64,000 nt of DNA. Origin: Glycomyces luteolus. Lineage in GTDB: Bacteria; Actinomycetota; Actinomycetes; Mycobacteriales; Micromonosporaceae. Shown here piece by piece: positions 28,040 through 37,218 of this stretch. The DNA is taken from the NCBI RefSeq assembly GCF_027622875.1, contig NZ_JAPZVP010000004.1, forward strand, positions 1 through 64,000, read 5' to 3'. The position numbers and the translations under genes were made by a program. Below the pieces are notes generated by a model that did not search any database, was not told the origin of the DNA, and saw only the letters and a program-made list of their open reading frames with translations. The stretch's first letter is position 1. Every line of letters starts with the position of its first letter.

Positions 28040-28858
28040 GTGGCTGTCATCAGATCCGCGAGCATGCTCCCCGCCAAGCGCGAGGCGCTCACGCTCGAAA
28101 CCGCCGACGGGCTCGAACTCGTCGGCGAACTCGCCCTGCCCGCCGACCGCGAGCCCGAGGCGACCCTCATCTGCGTCCATCCGCTGCCCACCCACGGCGG
28201 CATGATGGACTCGCACATCTTCCGCAAGGCCGCCTGGCGGCTACCCGCGCTGGCGAACATGGCGGTGCTGCGGTTCAACACCCGCGGCACCGAGTCCCAG
28301 CAGGGCAAGAGCCAGGGCGCCTTCGACCACGGCGTGGGCGAGCGCTTCGACGTTGCCGCTGCCGTCGAGTACGCGGAGTTCGCCGAGCTGCCGCGGGTGT
28401 GGCTCGTCGGCTGGTCCTTCGGTACCGACCTCACGTTGAAGTACGGACTGGAGCCGGGAGCCGAAGGCGCGGTGCTGCTCTCGCCGCCGCTGCGGTACTC
28501 CAAAGAGGACGATCTGGCGCGATGGGCCGACGACGGACGCCCGCTGCTGGCGCTCGTCCCCGAGCAGGACGACTACCTCCAGTACCCGGAGGCGAAGCAG
28601 CGCTTCGCCTCGGTGCCGCAGGCGGAGGTCGTGGAGATCGAGAGGGGCAGCCATCTGTGGGTCGGGAAGGCCGAGGAGGCCTTGGACCGCATCGTGGGCC
28701 GCATCCTCCCCGAGTACGCGCCGCTGCCGACCACTTGGGACGGACCGATGGAGCGCGGCGACACCTCCGCCTACGCCGACAAGTCCGTCGCCGCTTTCGG
28801 CGGGTTCCTGCCGAAGGCAGGCGATGAGCACGGCTCGCCGAAGTCTGAGCGCGACTGA
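28040..28858 (+). CDS. Alpha/beta hydrolase family protein
   Basis: 272 residues with an alpha/beta-hydrolase core: CVHPLPTHGG (oxyanion region), the nucleophile elbow GWSFGTD (about 134-140, Ser), an acidic residue in VPEQDDYLQYPE and the catalytic His in GSHLWVG. The family resembles the YitV/DUF dienelactone-type serine hydrolases (LRFNTRG ESQ motif). Substrate unknown. Confidence 0.85.
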   Translation: MAVIRSASMLPAKREALTLETADGLELVGELALPADREPEATLICVHPLPTHGGMMDSHIFRKAAWRLPALANMAVLRFNTRGTESQQGKSQGAFDHGVGERFDVAAAVEYAEFAELPRVWLVGWSFGTDLTLKYGLEPGAEGAVLLSPPLRYSKEDDLARWADDGRPLLALVPEQDDYLQYPEAKQRFASVPQAEVVEIERGSHLWVGKAEEALDRIVGRILPEYAPLPTTWDGPMERGDTSAYADKSVAAFGGFLPKAGDEHGSPKSERD

Positions 28859-28878
28859 GTCCGCACACGAATCGATCA

Positions 28879-28909
28879 GGGCCCGGCGGCGCAGCAGCCC
28901 GCCGGGCCT
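28879..28909 (+). terminator. Terminator after the hydrolase gene
   Basis: GCCCGGCGG pairs with CCGCCGGGC with outer G-C and G-U pairs, 20 nt after the stop codon. Confidence 0.65.
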
Positions 28910-28921
28910 CTCGCATCGGCT

Positions 28922-28963
28922 CCTGAAGACGGCTTCAGGCGGCTTAAGGCTGGCTTCAGGTTC
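28922..28963 (+). repeat. Phased GCTTCAGG repeats, probable response-regulator binding site
   Basis: Three direct copies of GCTTCAGG/GCTTAAGG start at 28932, 28942 and 28953 (10- and 11-bp spacing, one helical turn). A fourth copy is inverted (CCTGAAG, 28922-28928). Phased direct repeats like this are typical of OmpR/PhoP-type sites. A CATCAT box follows at 28971, then the AGGAGG ribosome site of a small ORF. Confidence 0.5.
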
Positions 28964-29017
28964 GGCCGCCCATCATGGAGTCACGCCGGAAGGGCCGGCG
29001 CAGATGAGGAGGCGGAC

Positions 29018-29245
29018 ATGGCAACGCAGCAGGCGGCGGTACGAATCGGGAGCCGCACGATCCTCAGTGGTGCGACCGGGATCGGCCCGAGCGCGGTAGG
29101 GCACGCTCTCAAGGGCATGCAAGAGGGTCGGTGGTCCGCAGACTCGCAACCGCAACTGACCCCGGTCGCCGTACTGGATGCGGTCAGGCGCACTCGAGGA
29201 AGTCGGCGATCGCGGCGGGCATGGCCGCGTCGGCGCAGTCGGTGA
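29018..29245 (+). CDS. Small hypothetical protein with strong ribosome site
   Basis: 75 codons beginning MATQQAAVRIGSRTILSGA. Its support is upstream: phased GCTTCAGG repeats, a -10-like CATCAT and GAGGAGG 5-6 nt before the ATG. Its coding quality is modest, and the last 62 nt are antisense to the 3' end of the pseudokinase gene, where the protein becomes Arg-rich and unlikely. It may be the truncated start of a formerly longer gene. No family recognised. Confidence 0.4.
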   Translation: MATQQAAVRIGSRTILSGATGIGPSAVGHALKGMQEGRWSADSQPQLTPVAVLDAVRRTRGSRRSRRAWPRRRSR

Positions 29246-30491
29246 CGGCGACGAGGTTCTCGCCTTCGATGCGCCACACCTTGCGCTGGATCGCGCCTTC
29301 GCCGTCGCCGCCGGAGCCGCCCGGGTAGTCGACGGTGGCGGCCACGTAGTCGCCTTCTTCGGCGCACCAGCTGTCGATGATCCGGCCGTCTTCCAACTGC
29401 TCGTCGATGCGTCCGCCGAGCACGGCCGGGTCGGAGCAGACGGCGCCGCTGCTCTCGGGGTTGGTCGCGGCGTAGGTCGCCAGCGCGGCGCCGCCGAGCA
29501 GCGCTCCCGTGAGCGCGACTCCGGCGGTGGCCGTGGCGATCGACCGCAGTCTCGGGCGCAGGCCGACGCGTTCGCGGCCGGGTCGGTAGGGCGCGAGTTC
29601 GGTGGAGACCGCGACGGTGACGGGGCGCAGGCCGCGCCGGGGGAGGAGCCCGGTGGCGACGGTGTCGGGCCGCAGGCCCTGGGCTTTGGGGTTCGAGAGT
29701 GAGAGGCGGGTGAGCTGTTCGCGGAAGGCGTCGGCGGTTGGCCGGCGGCGGGGGTCGGGGCTGAGGGCCGCGCCGATCATGTCGGTGAGTTCGGCGTCCA
29801 CGCCGGGGATGTGCGGCACGGGGGCGGCGCGCAGGAGCGGGTCGGCGGCGTCCTCGCGGGCGTGTCGGACCCATGGGAGCCTTCCCCCAAGAGCGGCGTA
29901 GAGGGCCGTGGCGAGGGCGTAGACGTCTCCGGAGGGGCTGGCCGCCACCTCTCCCGCGACGGCGGCGTCGAGGTGCTCAGGGGCGGTGTAGGGGGTGGGG
30001 GGGAGGGGGGCCGCCAGGACGGGGGCGGTGACGTCGTATGCGGTGAGCTGGAGGTGGTGGCCGGCGCCGACGAGGATGTGGGAGGGCTGGATGGCGCCGT
30101 GGATGAGGCCGGCGCGGTGGTAGACGGCGACGGCGTCGCTCAGGGCCACGCCGAGGGCGCGCACCTGCCCAGGGGGCATGGGCCCCTGCTCGGCGAGGAG
30201 GTCGGCGAGGCTGCGGCGGGCGGTGCCTACGGCCAGGTAGGGGCGGCCGTTCTCGGTGAGCCCGACGGCGGTGCAGGGGGACAGGTGGGGGTGGGCGGGG
30301 AGGCCCGTGAGCTTCGCGGCCCATTCGAGGAACACCTCGCGTCGGGAGCCGTCGACCCGCTCATGGGCGACGGTGACGCACAGCAGTTCGGTGGGGCCTG
30401 TCGCGACGGTGCCGCTGAAGACGCTGCACACCGCGTCCCGGTGCAGTAAACGGTGCACGGCGGCGGGTCCGACGGTCTGGGTGGACGACAT
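29184..30491 (-). CDS. Membrane-anchored pseudokinase (degenerate Ser/Thr kinase)
   Basis: 435 residues. The N-terminal 270 residues follow the protein-kinase fold (YHRAGLIHGAIQPSHILV ... YTAPEHLDAA ... SGDVYALATALYAALGGRLPWV ... ALSPDPRRRPTADAFREQL), but the catalytic loop HRDxKxxN reads HGAIQPSH, the DFG motif reads AYD and the VAVK lysine position is Thr. It should lack phosphotransfer activity. A membrane helix (about 320-345) and an extracytoplasmic tail with spaced cysteines follow. The ATG at 30491, with AGGAGG 5 nt upstream, is preferred over the GTG six bases earlier. It is divergent from the sugar transporter operon. Confidence 0.85.
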   Translation of the reverse strand: MSSTQTVGPAAVHRLLHRDAVCSVFSGTVATGPTELLCVTVAHERVDGSRREVFLEWAAKLTGLPAHPHLSPCTAVGLTENGRPYLAVGTARRSLADLLAEQGPMPPGQVRALGVALSDAVAVYHRAGLIHGAIQPSHILVGAGHHLQLTAYDVTAPVLAAPLPPTPYTAPEHLDAAVAGEVAASPSGDVYALATALYAALGGRLPWVRHAREDAADPLLRAAPVPHIPGVDAELTDMIGAALSPDPRRRPTADAFREQLTRLSLSNPKAQGLRPDTVATGLLPRRGLRPVTVAVSTELAPYRPGRERVGLRPRLRSIATATAGVALTGALLGGAALATYAATNPESSGAVCSDPAVLGGRIDEQLEDGRIIDSWCAEEGDYVAATVDYPGGSGGDGEGAIQRKVWRIEGENLVAVTDCADAAMPAAIADFLECA

Positions 30492-30731
30492 CCTCACCTC
30501 CTCCGGGGGGTCAGCTGTTCGGTGTCGTGATTTGGCACTAAATGTGAGGCTAACCCATCCGAATGGTCGAGTGGCAGTCGGCCGTAGGGATGTGGCACGA
30601 TCGGGTGAGGAGATCGATACAGACGGTTATTCTCATTGAGACATCACGAGTTCGATGTGCCACGAGGGAGCGAAGTGTCGGAATTCGTCGAGGTTGGAAA
30701 GCAACGATTCGGACACGAGACGCATCCGCTG

Positions 30732-30760
30732 TTGACGGTTGTGGAAAAACGTTGAACTAT
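30732..30760 (+). promoter_or_regulatory. Candidate promoter of the sugar ABC transporter operon
   Basis: TTGACG (30732-30737), a 17-bp spacer and AACTAT (30755-30760). It lies about 70 bp upstream of the binding-protein start, which has AAGGAG at 30817-30822. The rest of 30492-30827 shows no gene. Confidence 0.55.
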
Positions 30761-30827
30761 CGATTCCGTCTTGACCCCAGGGCGACGTAGGTCATGCACC
30801 GAAACCGCCCGGTACGAAGGAGTACTA

Positions 30828-31913
30828 ATGAACGTCAATCGACGTCACTTGATGACCGGCACCATCGGCGCGGCCGCAGTCGCCATGGTTGCCTCCGCCT
30901 GCGCGTCTGAAGACGGCGGCGGCGACGGCTCGGGCGGCAAGAAGGTCGGCATCGCGATGCCCACGAAGACCTCCGAGCGCTGGATCCTGGACGGCAACAA
31001 CCTGAAGGAATCGTTCGAGGGCGAGGGCTACGAAGTCACCCTCCAGTACGCGAACGACGTGGCCGCCGACCAGGTCAGCCAGATCGAGACCATGGTCGGC
31101 CAGAACGTGGACGTGCTGGTCATCGCCGCGATCGACAACAAGTCCCTGAGCGGCGTCCTCGCCCAGGCCAAGGGCCAGGACATCACGGTCATCGCCTACG
31201 ACCGCCTCATCCTGGACACGCCGGACGTCGACTACTACGCGTCGTTCGACAACACCAAGGTCGGTACCCTGCAGGGCACCTACATCGTCGAGGCGCTCGA
31301 CCTGGCCAACCAGGCCGGTCCGTTCAACCTCGAGCTTTTCGCCGGGGCGTTGACCGATAACAACACCCAGTACTTCTTCAACGGCGCCTGGGACGTCCTG
31401 GAGCCCTACGTCACCGGCGGCCAGCTCGTCGTGAAGTCGGGCCAGACCACGCTCGAGCAGATCGCCACCGAGAACTGGGACGGCGCCGTCGCGCAGGAGC
31501 GCATGGACAACATCCTGTCCAACTTCTACAACGACGGCTCCAAGGTCGACGCGGTCCTCGCGCCGTACGACGGCATCAGCCGCGGCATCGTCGCGTCCCT
31601 CCAGGGTGGCGGCTACACCGCGATGCCCGTCATCACCGGCCAGGACGCCGAGGTCGAATCGGTGAAGTACATCATCGACGGCCTGCAGTCGATGACCGTC
31701 TACAAGGACACCCGCGAGCTGGCCTCGACCACGGTCGACATGGTCGTCGCGGTCCTCGCCGGCGAAAAGCCCGATGTCAACGACACCGAGACGTACGACA
31801 ACGGCGTCAAGGTCGTCCCGGCCCACCTGCTCGAGCCGGTCAGCGTGGACGTGAACAACTATCAGGAAGTCGTCGTCGACTCCGGCTACATCGACGCCAA
31901 GGACCTGGCCTAA
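30828..31913 (+). CDS. chvE: ChvE-type sugar-binding lipoprotein of an ABC importer
   Basis: 361 residues. A twin-Arg-like start RRHLMTGTIGAAAVAMVASAC ends in a lipobox, so it should be anchored at the Cys near residue 24. The mature protein is a periplasmic-binding-protein I fold: GIAMPTKTSERWILDGNN, VDVLVIAAIDNKSLSGVLAQAK, VIAYDRLI, ASFDNTKVGTLQG, PYDGISRGI and VITGQDAEVESVK. It matches the ChvE/multiple-monosaccharide-binding family, which binds aldoses such as xylose, arabinose, galactose or glucose. Exact sugar unknown. Confidence 0.88.
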   Translation: MNVNRRHLMTGTIGAAAVAMVASACASEDGGGDGSGGKKVGIAMPTKTSERWILDGNNLKESFEGEGYEVTLQYANDVAADQVSQIETMVGQNVDVLVIAAIDNKSLSGVLAQAKGQDITVIAYDRLILDTPDVDYYASFDNTKVGTLQGTYIVEALDLANQAGPFNLELFAGALTDNNTQYFFNGAWDVLEPYVTGGQLVVKSGQTTLEQIATENWDGAVAQERMDNILSNFYNDGSKVDAVLAPYDGISRGIVASLQGGGYTAMPVITGQDAEVESVKYIIDGLQSMTVYKDTRELASTTVDMVVAVLAGEKPDVNDTETYDNGVKVVPAHLLEPVSVDVNNYQEVVVDSGYIDAKDLA

Positions 31914-31937
31914 TCGGTCGCCGCAAGACCCTTCTCT

Positions 31938-31969
31938 CAGGGACGCCCTGCCCGCCATGGGCGTCCCTG
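31938..31969 (+). other. Intercistronic hairpin between binding-protein and ATPase genes
   Basis: Perfect 11-bp stem (CAGGGACGCCC / GGGCGTCCCTG) with a 10-nt loop, 24 nt after the binding-protein stop. In this position such structures usually stabilise the upstream message or partially terminate, so the binding protein is made in excess over the membrane components. Confidence 0.65.
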
Positions 31970-32012
31970 AACCTCTCCCCAGAGCAGTCCAATCTTCCAC
32001 ATAGGACGAACA

Positions 32013-33566
32013 ATGTCTGAAGACATCCTCCGAATGCGGGGGATCACCAAGCGTTTCCCGGGCGTGCTCGCACTGTCCGGGGTCGCGTTGGGGGTCAAGC
32101 GGGCCACGATCCACGCACTCGTCGGCGAGAACGGCGCCGGCAAGTCGACGCTGATGAAGGTCCTGTCGGGCGTCTACGCCTACGGCGACTTCGACGGCGA
32201 GATCGAGTTCGACGGCCAGCCCGCCCAGTTCAAGAACATCCGCGACTCCGAAGCCGCCGGCGTCGTCATCATCCACCAGGAGCTCGCACTCGTCGGGGAG
32301 CTCTCGATCGCCGAGAACATCTTCCTCGGCAACGAGCGCAAGCGCGGCGGGGTCATCTCCTGGGACCGCACCAACGCCGAGGCCGCCCGCCTCATGCAGA
32401 AGGTCGGCCTCCACGACAACCCGGCCACGCTGGTCGAGAAGATCGGCGTCGGCAAGCAGCAGCTCGTCGAGATCGCCAAGGCCCTGTCCAAGGACGTCAA
32501 ACTCCTGATCCTGGACGAGCCGACCGCCGCGCTCAACGACTCCGACTCCGAGAACCTCCTGGAACTGCTCCGCCAGCTCCGCGAGGAAGGCGTCACCAGC
32601 ATCATCATCTCCCACAAGCTGGGGGAGGTCCTGTCGGTGGCCGACCGGATCACCGTGCTGCGCGACGGCCAGTCGATCGAGACGCTGGACACCGAGGCCG
32701 ACGCCGTCACCGAGGACCGGCTCATCAAGTCCATGGTCGGCCGCGACCTCGAGCACCTGTATCCGCCGCACGAACCGAAGATCGGCAAGGTCTTCTTCGA
32801 GATCAACGACTGGTCCGTGCACCACCCGGAGCAGCGCGACCGGGTCATGGTCAACAAGGCCTCGATCAACGTCGCCCGCGGCGAGATCGTCGGCCTCGCC
32901 GGCCTCATGGGCGCCGGCCGCACCGAGTTCGCGATGAGCGTCTTCGGCCGCAGCTGGGGCTCGAACATCTCGGGCGAGGCCACGATGGACGGAAAGCGCC
33001 TGCACCTGCGCAACGTCCCCGAGGCCATCGAATCCGGGCTGGCCTACGCCACCGAGGACCGCAAGCACTACGGCCTGCACCTCGAATACGACCTGCGGGA
33101 GAACTTCACCCTCCCCGGTCTCGACAGGCTCTCCACTCGCGGCGTCGTCGACCAGGACAAGGTCAACGCGGTCTCCGAGCGGCTGCGCACCGAGTTCGGC
33201 GTCAAAGCGCCGTCGGTCTACTCGCTCGCCGGAAACCTCTCCGGCGGCAACCAGCAGAAGGTCGTGCTCGGGAAGTGGGTCTTCACCGAACCCGAGCTGC
33301 TCATCCTCGACGAGCCGACGCGAGGCATCGACGTCGGCGCCAAGTACGAGATCTACGAGCTGATCCACAAGCTGGTCGACCAGGGCAAGGGAGTTCTCAT
33401 GATCTCCTCCGAACTGCCCGAGCTGCTCGGCATGTGCGACCGCATCTACGCGATGAGCGCCGGCCACATCACCGGTCAGGTCGACCGGGCCAATGCCACA
33501 CAGGAAGAGCTGATGCGTCTCATGACCCTTGAGACCGCCAGCGGGGGAGAAGAGCAACGCCAATGA
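32013..33566 (+). CDS. mmsA: Multiple-monosaccharide ABC transporter ATPase with two ABC domains
   Basis: 517 residues with two fused ABC modules. The first has Walker [17 protein letters not shown] and Walker [14 protein letters not shown]. The second has the divergent Walker [17 protein letters not shown], signature [14 protein letters not shown] and Walker [15 protein letters not shown]. Such MglA/XylG/MmsA proteins have one degenerate site. It energises the permease encoded next, whose start overlaps by ATGA. Confidence 0.92.
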   Translation: MSEDILRMRGITKRFPGVLALSGVALGVKRATIHALVGENGAGKSTLMKVLSGVYAYGDFDGEIEFDGQPAQFKNIRDSEAAGVVIIHQELALVGELSIAENIFLGNERKRGGVISWDRTNAEAARLMQKVGLHDNPATLVEKIGVGKQQLVEIAKALSKDVKLLILDEPTAALNDSDSENLLELLRQLREEGVTSIIISHKLGEVLSVADRITVLRDGQSIETLDTEADAVTEDRLIKSMVGRDLEHLYPPHEPKIGKVFFEINDWSVHHPEQRDRVMVNKASINVARGEIVGLAGLMGAGRTEFAMSVFGRSWGSNISGEATMDGKRLHLRNVPEAIESGLAYATEDRKHYGLHLEYDLRENFTLPGLDRLSTRGVVDQDKVNAVSERLRTEFGVKAPSVYSLAGNLSGGNQQKVVLGKWVFTEPELLILDEPTRGIDVGAKYEIYELIHKLVDQGKGVLMISSELPELLGMCDRIYAMSAGHITGQVDRANATQEELMRLMTLETASGGEEQRQ

Positions 33567-34894
33567 CCACCGTCCCGACCAAGACCCGGCCGAGCCTGCT
33601 CTCGGCGGTGCGCAACATCAACCTGCGCGCCTACGGCATGATCATCGCCCTGGTGCTGATCATGATCCTGTTCCAGGCCCTCAACGTGACCCTGCAGAAC
33701 GAAAACTTCATCACGCCGCTGAACATCACGAACGTGATCCTGCAGAACTCGTACATCCTGATCCTCGCGATCGGGATGATGCTGGTCATCGTCAACGGCC
33801 ACATCGACCTGTCGGTCGGCTCCGTGCTCGCGTTCTGCGGCGCCATGTCCGCGACCGCGCTCGCGGACTGGGACTGGCCCTGGTACGTGGCGGTGCTCTT
33901 CGCCGTGGCCCTGGGCGCCGCGATCGGCGTCTGGCAGGGCTTCTGGATCGCCTACGTGCGCATCCCGGCGTTCATCGTGACCCTCGCCGGCATGCTCATC
34001 TTCCGCGGCCTGACCCTCAAGGTCCTGGACGCGGAGACCAAGGGCACCACCGGCACCTTCAACGAACTCGCCTCCGGCTACCAGTTCATGGGCGTCGACC
34101 TGCGGGTGCCGACCCTCGTGGTGGGCATCGCCGGCGCGGCCCTGTTCGTGTTCTTCTCGGTGCGCAGCCGCACCCGCCAGGTGAAGGCCGGCATCGCCGC
34201 GTCCTCCCAGACGACGTGGCTGATCAAGACCGCGGCGATCGCCGCCGTCATGCTCGCCGCCGCGTACACGTTCTACTCCTACAAGGGCCTGCCGATCATC
34301 GGCTGGATCCTGCTGGGCCTGGTCCTGCTGTTCACGTTCATCGCGAACCGCACCGTGTTCGGCCGCCACGTCTACGCGGGCGGCGGCAACGAGAAGGCCG
34401 CGATGCTCTCGGGCGTCAAGGTCAAGCAGACCACCTTCTGGGTCTTCGTGATCATGGGTGCGCTGTCCGGCCTCGCGGGCGTCATCGTGACCGCCCGCCT
34501 GCACGCGGCGACGCCTGGCGCGGGCAACGCGTTCGAGCTCGACGCCATCGCGGCCTCGTTCATCGGTGGCGCCTCGGTCACCGGCGGCGTCGGCACCATC
34601 ATCGGTGCGGTCATCGGTGGTCTCGTGATGGGTGTCCTGCGCCAGGGCATGCAGGTCCTCGGCATCGCGACCGACACGGTCCAGATCATCCTGGGCCTGG
34701 TCGTCCTCGCCGCGGTCCTGTTCGACGTGTGGAACAAGAAGCGCGCCACCGGCGGCGGCCTGATGCCGCCGATCGTCGGCACCACGCCCGGCGGTTCGGG
34801 CGGCGCCAAGGCCAAGGCCAAGGAGGGCATCGACAAGGAGCCCACCAGGGCCGGAACGCTCAGCGCGACCACTGACGACAAGCCGATCTCGTAG
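33563..34894 (+). CDS. mmsB: Multiple-monosaccharide ABC transporter permease
   Basis: 443 residues and about ten membrane segments. It carries the BPD_transp_2 hallmarks [54 protein letters not shown] and [20 protein letters not shown]. The extra middle section and length (longer than XylH of E. coli) fit the MmsB/GguB type. A flexible Lys/Gly/Ala-rich cytoplasmic tail ends the protein. The start overlaps the ATPase stop, implying translational coupling. Confidence 0.92.
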   Translation: MTTVPTKTRPSLLSAVRNINLRAYGMIIALVLIMILFQALNVTLQNENFITPLNITNVILQNSYILILAIGMMLVIVNGHIDLSVGSVLAFCGAMSATALADWDWPWYVAVLFAVALGAAIGVWQGFWIAYVRIPAFIVTLAGMLIFRGLTLKVLDAETKGTTGTFNELASGYQFMGVDLRVPTLVVGIAGAALFVFFSVRSRTRQVKAGIAASSQTTWLIKTAAIAAVMLAAAYTFYSYKGLPIIGWILLGLVLLFTFIANRTVFGRHVYAGGGNEKAAMLSGVKVKQTTFWVFVIMGALSGLAGVIVTARLHAATPGAGNAFELDAIAASFIGGASVTGGVGTIIGAVIGGLVMGVLRQGMQVLGIATDTVQIILGLVVLAAVLFDVWNKKRATGGGLMPPIVGTTPGGSGGAKAKAKEGIDKEPTRAGTLSATTDDKPIS

Positions 34895-34916
34895 TCGGCC
34901 ACCGGTAGTGACACAG

Positions 34917-34947
34917 GGCCCGCGGCGCGAAAGCGCTGCGGGCCTTT
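34917..34947 (+). terminator. Terminator of the sugar transporter operon
   Basis: GGCCCGCGGCGC pairs with GCGCTGCGGGCC (one G-U), loop GAAA, then TTT. Confidence 0.8.
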
Positions 34948-35112
34948 CGCATGACCGCCCGTCCGCAAGCCCCCACCCACCACTGGAGGGGAAGCGACCG
35001 CAGGGCCAGCGTCCCCCGCGGGTACGACACGAACGAGGGCCGACGGTCGCCGTGTCGCCCTTTCGTGTCGACCGTTCGGCCGCACGAACCTTTCAAGCAG
35101 CGGATACGCGAA

Positions 35113-35142
35113 GGGCCTGGTGCGGAGATCCGCACCGGGCCC
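35113..35142. terminator. Hairpin A of a mirrored pair
   Basis: GGGCCTGGTGCGG pairs with CCGCACCGGGCCC (one T-G), loop AGAT. Its 21-nt core GGTGCGGAGAT-C-CGCACCGGG recurs, with one change, on the opposite strand of hairpin B. Between 34948 and 35112 a further weaker inverted repeat CGACACGAA/TTCGTGTCG (35024-35070) is seen and no gene. Confidence 0.6.
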
Positions 35143-35166
35143 TGCAATCCGCCTTGCGGCCTCAGC

Positions 35167-35210
35167 GTGAACGGCCCCCGGTGCGAATCTCCGCACCGGG
35201 GGCCGTTCAC
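35167..35210 (-). terminator. Hairpin B: terminator of the distal coiled-coil gene
   Basis: Perfect 19-bp inverted repeat (GTGAACGGCCCCCGGTGCG and complement), loop AATCTC, starting 10 bp after the stop of the minus-strand coiled-coil gene. Confidence 0.85.
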
Positions 35211-35220
35211 ATCTGCGTTC

Positions 35221-37044
35221 TTAGGAGAACGAGACCTTCTCCGCAGCGTCGCTGGTCTGCTTGCCGCCGCCCGCGGGTCGCTTGCGGCCGGTGGTCGGCT
35301 TGTTGACGGCCGCGTCCGTCGCGGACGCCTCCTTCGCGTCCGGCTCGCCGGCCTTCGCGGGCTCCTCGCCGCGGCCCGCGCGGGCCTCTTCGATGAGCTT
35401 CTTCGCCTGCGCGCGAGCCGTCGCGAGGATCGCCTCGGAGTCGCGCCGCGCGGTCTGCTTGGCGGTCTTCGAGAGCTCCTCGGCGCGGCGCTTCGCGTTC
35501 TCGGCCTTCTTCTCGGCCTCGGTCACGTACTGGTCGCGCTCGGACTTGACCTGCTCGGCCTCCAGGCCGGCCTGTTCGAGGATCCGGGCGGCCTCGGCCC
35601 TCGCGTCGGCGAGCAGCCGCTCGCGCTCGGCCTCGATCTCGGCCAGCTGGGCGCGGGCGCGCTCCACCTCGGCCTCGGTCTCGACCTTCGCCCGGTCGGC
35701 GTTCTCGCGCAGCTTCGCGGCCTCCTCGGCGGCCTCTGCGGTGATCCGCTCGGCTTCGGCGGCGGCCTGCTCGCGCAGCCGCTGCGTCTCGGCGGCGGTC
35801 TCCTCGCTCAGCTTGCGGGCCGCGATCTCGGCGGCTTCGCGCTCATTGCGGGAGGCGTCGGCCGCCTCCTCGCGCAAGCGCTGGGTCTCGCGCTCGGTCT
35901 CCTCGGCCAGCCGCAGCGCGCTCGCCTCGGCGGCCTCCCGCTCCAGGCGGGCGGCCTCCTCGGCCTTGGCGGTGAGCTTGGCGACCTGCGCGTCCGTCTC
36001 GGACGTGAGCCGCTGCGCCTCGGCCTCGGCCTCCTCGAGACGCCGCTGGGCGTCCAGGCGGAGCCGCTTGGCCTCGTCGGCGGCTTCGGTGCGCGTCTGG
36101 GTCGCGTTGTCGGCGGCCTCGGCCCGCACGCGGGTGGCCTCGTTCTCCGCCTCGGTGCGCACGGTCTGCGCGAACGTCTCGGTCTCCTGCTTGAACTTCT
36201 CGAGGTTCTCGACGGCCTCGGTCCGCAGGTCTCGCAGTTCGGCCTCGTGCTCGGCGCGCTTGCGCTCGGCCTCGGCCTCGGCTTCGGCGGTGATCCGCTC
36301 GGCCTTCTCGCGCGCCTCGGCGATCGCCTGCTCGGACGCGAGGGCGGCCTCGTCCTTGAGCTGCTGCGCCTCGGCCCGGAGGCGCTCCACGTGAGCGACC
36401 AGCTGCCGGGTCTGCTCGTCAGCCGCGGCGCGCTTGTTCTCGGCGTCCTGCTCGGCCTCGGCCACGAGGGCGGCGGCCCGCTCCTTCGCCTGATCCACCA
36501 TGGCCTGCGCTTCGCGGGCCCGCTTGTTGATCTCGGCGTCGATGATCGCGCGCCGGTCGGCCTCGGCCTTCTCGGCGGCGGCCCGACGGGCCTTCAACGT
36601 GGTCTCGAAATCCTTGCGCGCCTGCTCGATCTGGGCTTCGGCCTCGCGGAGGCGGTTGTCGGCGCGATGGTGCAGGTGCTGGGTCTGCGCGTGGGCGTTG
36701 GCCTTGATCTCCTCGGCCTGCTCCTCCGCGAGGGTCAGCATGTGCTCGATGCGCACGCCCAGGTGCCGGTACGAGGCCTTGTCGCCGGCCGCACTGCGCC
36801 GCCTGAGCTCCTGGATCTGGGCCTGCAGCTGCTGGATCTGGATCACCAGCCGGTCGATCTGCGCGACCGCCTCGGCCCGTTCACCTGCGAGGGTGTCCAT
36901 CTGGAGCTGCATCTGCTGCAGGAACCGCTTGACCTGTCCCTTGTCGTATCCGCGCAAGGCGGTCTCGAACTCGTACTCGACGGGTCCACCCTCGTTGAAT
37001 CCGGTCAGCAGTTCCGAGTCGTCCAGTCTGTCTTCACGCGCCAT
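35221..37044 (-). CDS. Long coiled-coil protein with DivIVA-like N-terminus (FilP/Scy-related)
   Basis: 607 residues. After a short acidic start, VEYEFETALRGYDKGQVKRFLQQMQ resembles the DivIVA membrane-curvature module. Then nearly the whole protein is an Ala/Glu/Arg-rich heptad coiled coil (about 80-550) with SYRHLGVRIEHMLTLAEEQAEEI, a segment shared with the next gene. The tail is Lys/Ala/Gly-rich. The gene neighbourhood (two such proteins beside mce, thiolase, meaB) equals the Streptomyces filP-scy-mce region, so a role in polar growth or an intermediate-filament-like cytoskeleton is inferred. The ATG at 37044 is preferred over a GTG 39 codons upstream, whose added residues look non-coding. 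Confidence 0.8.
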   Translation of the reverse strand: MAREDRLDDSELLTGFNEGGPVEYEFETALRGYDKGQVKRFLQQMQLQMDTLAGERAEAVAQIDRLVIQIQQLQAQIQELRRRSAAGDKASYRHLGVRIEHMLTLAEEQAEEIKANAHAQTQHLHHRADNRLREAEAQIEQARKDFETTLKARRAAAEKAEADRRAIIDAEINKRAREAQAMVDQAKERAAALVAEAEQDAENKRAAADEQTRQLVAHVERLRAEAQQLKDEAALASEQAIAEAREKAERITAEAEAEAERKRAEHEAELRDLRTEAVENLEKFKQETETFAQTVRTEAENEATRVRAEAADNATQTRTEAADEAKRLRLDAQRRLEEAEAEAQRLTSETDAQVAKLTAKAEEAARLEREAAEASALRLAEETERETQRLREEAADASRNEREAAEIAARKLSEETAAETQRLREQAAAEAERITAEAAEEAAKLRENADRAKVETEAEVERARAQLAEIEAERERLLADARAEAARILEQAGLEAEQVKSERDQYVTEAEKKAENAKRRAEELSKTAKQTARRDSEAILATARAQAKKLIEEARAGRGEEPAKAGEPDAKEASATDAAVNKPTTGRKRPAGGGKQTSDAAEKVSFS

Positions 37045-37218
37045 ACCCTCATCCTCACGTAAGCCGCGTCCCGCCACTACCGGCAAGGGACCGGATGTGA
37101 CGGGACGCGGCCGAAGCTGTGGTTCCTCCACCGTCGACCTACGCCTGCGATCATTGTTCACTGTCGCAGACTTTGACGGTAACGCGGATTCGCCAGGTTT
37201 ACTTGTCGTCCTGTTTTT

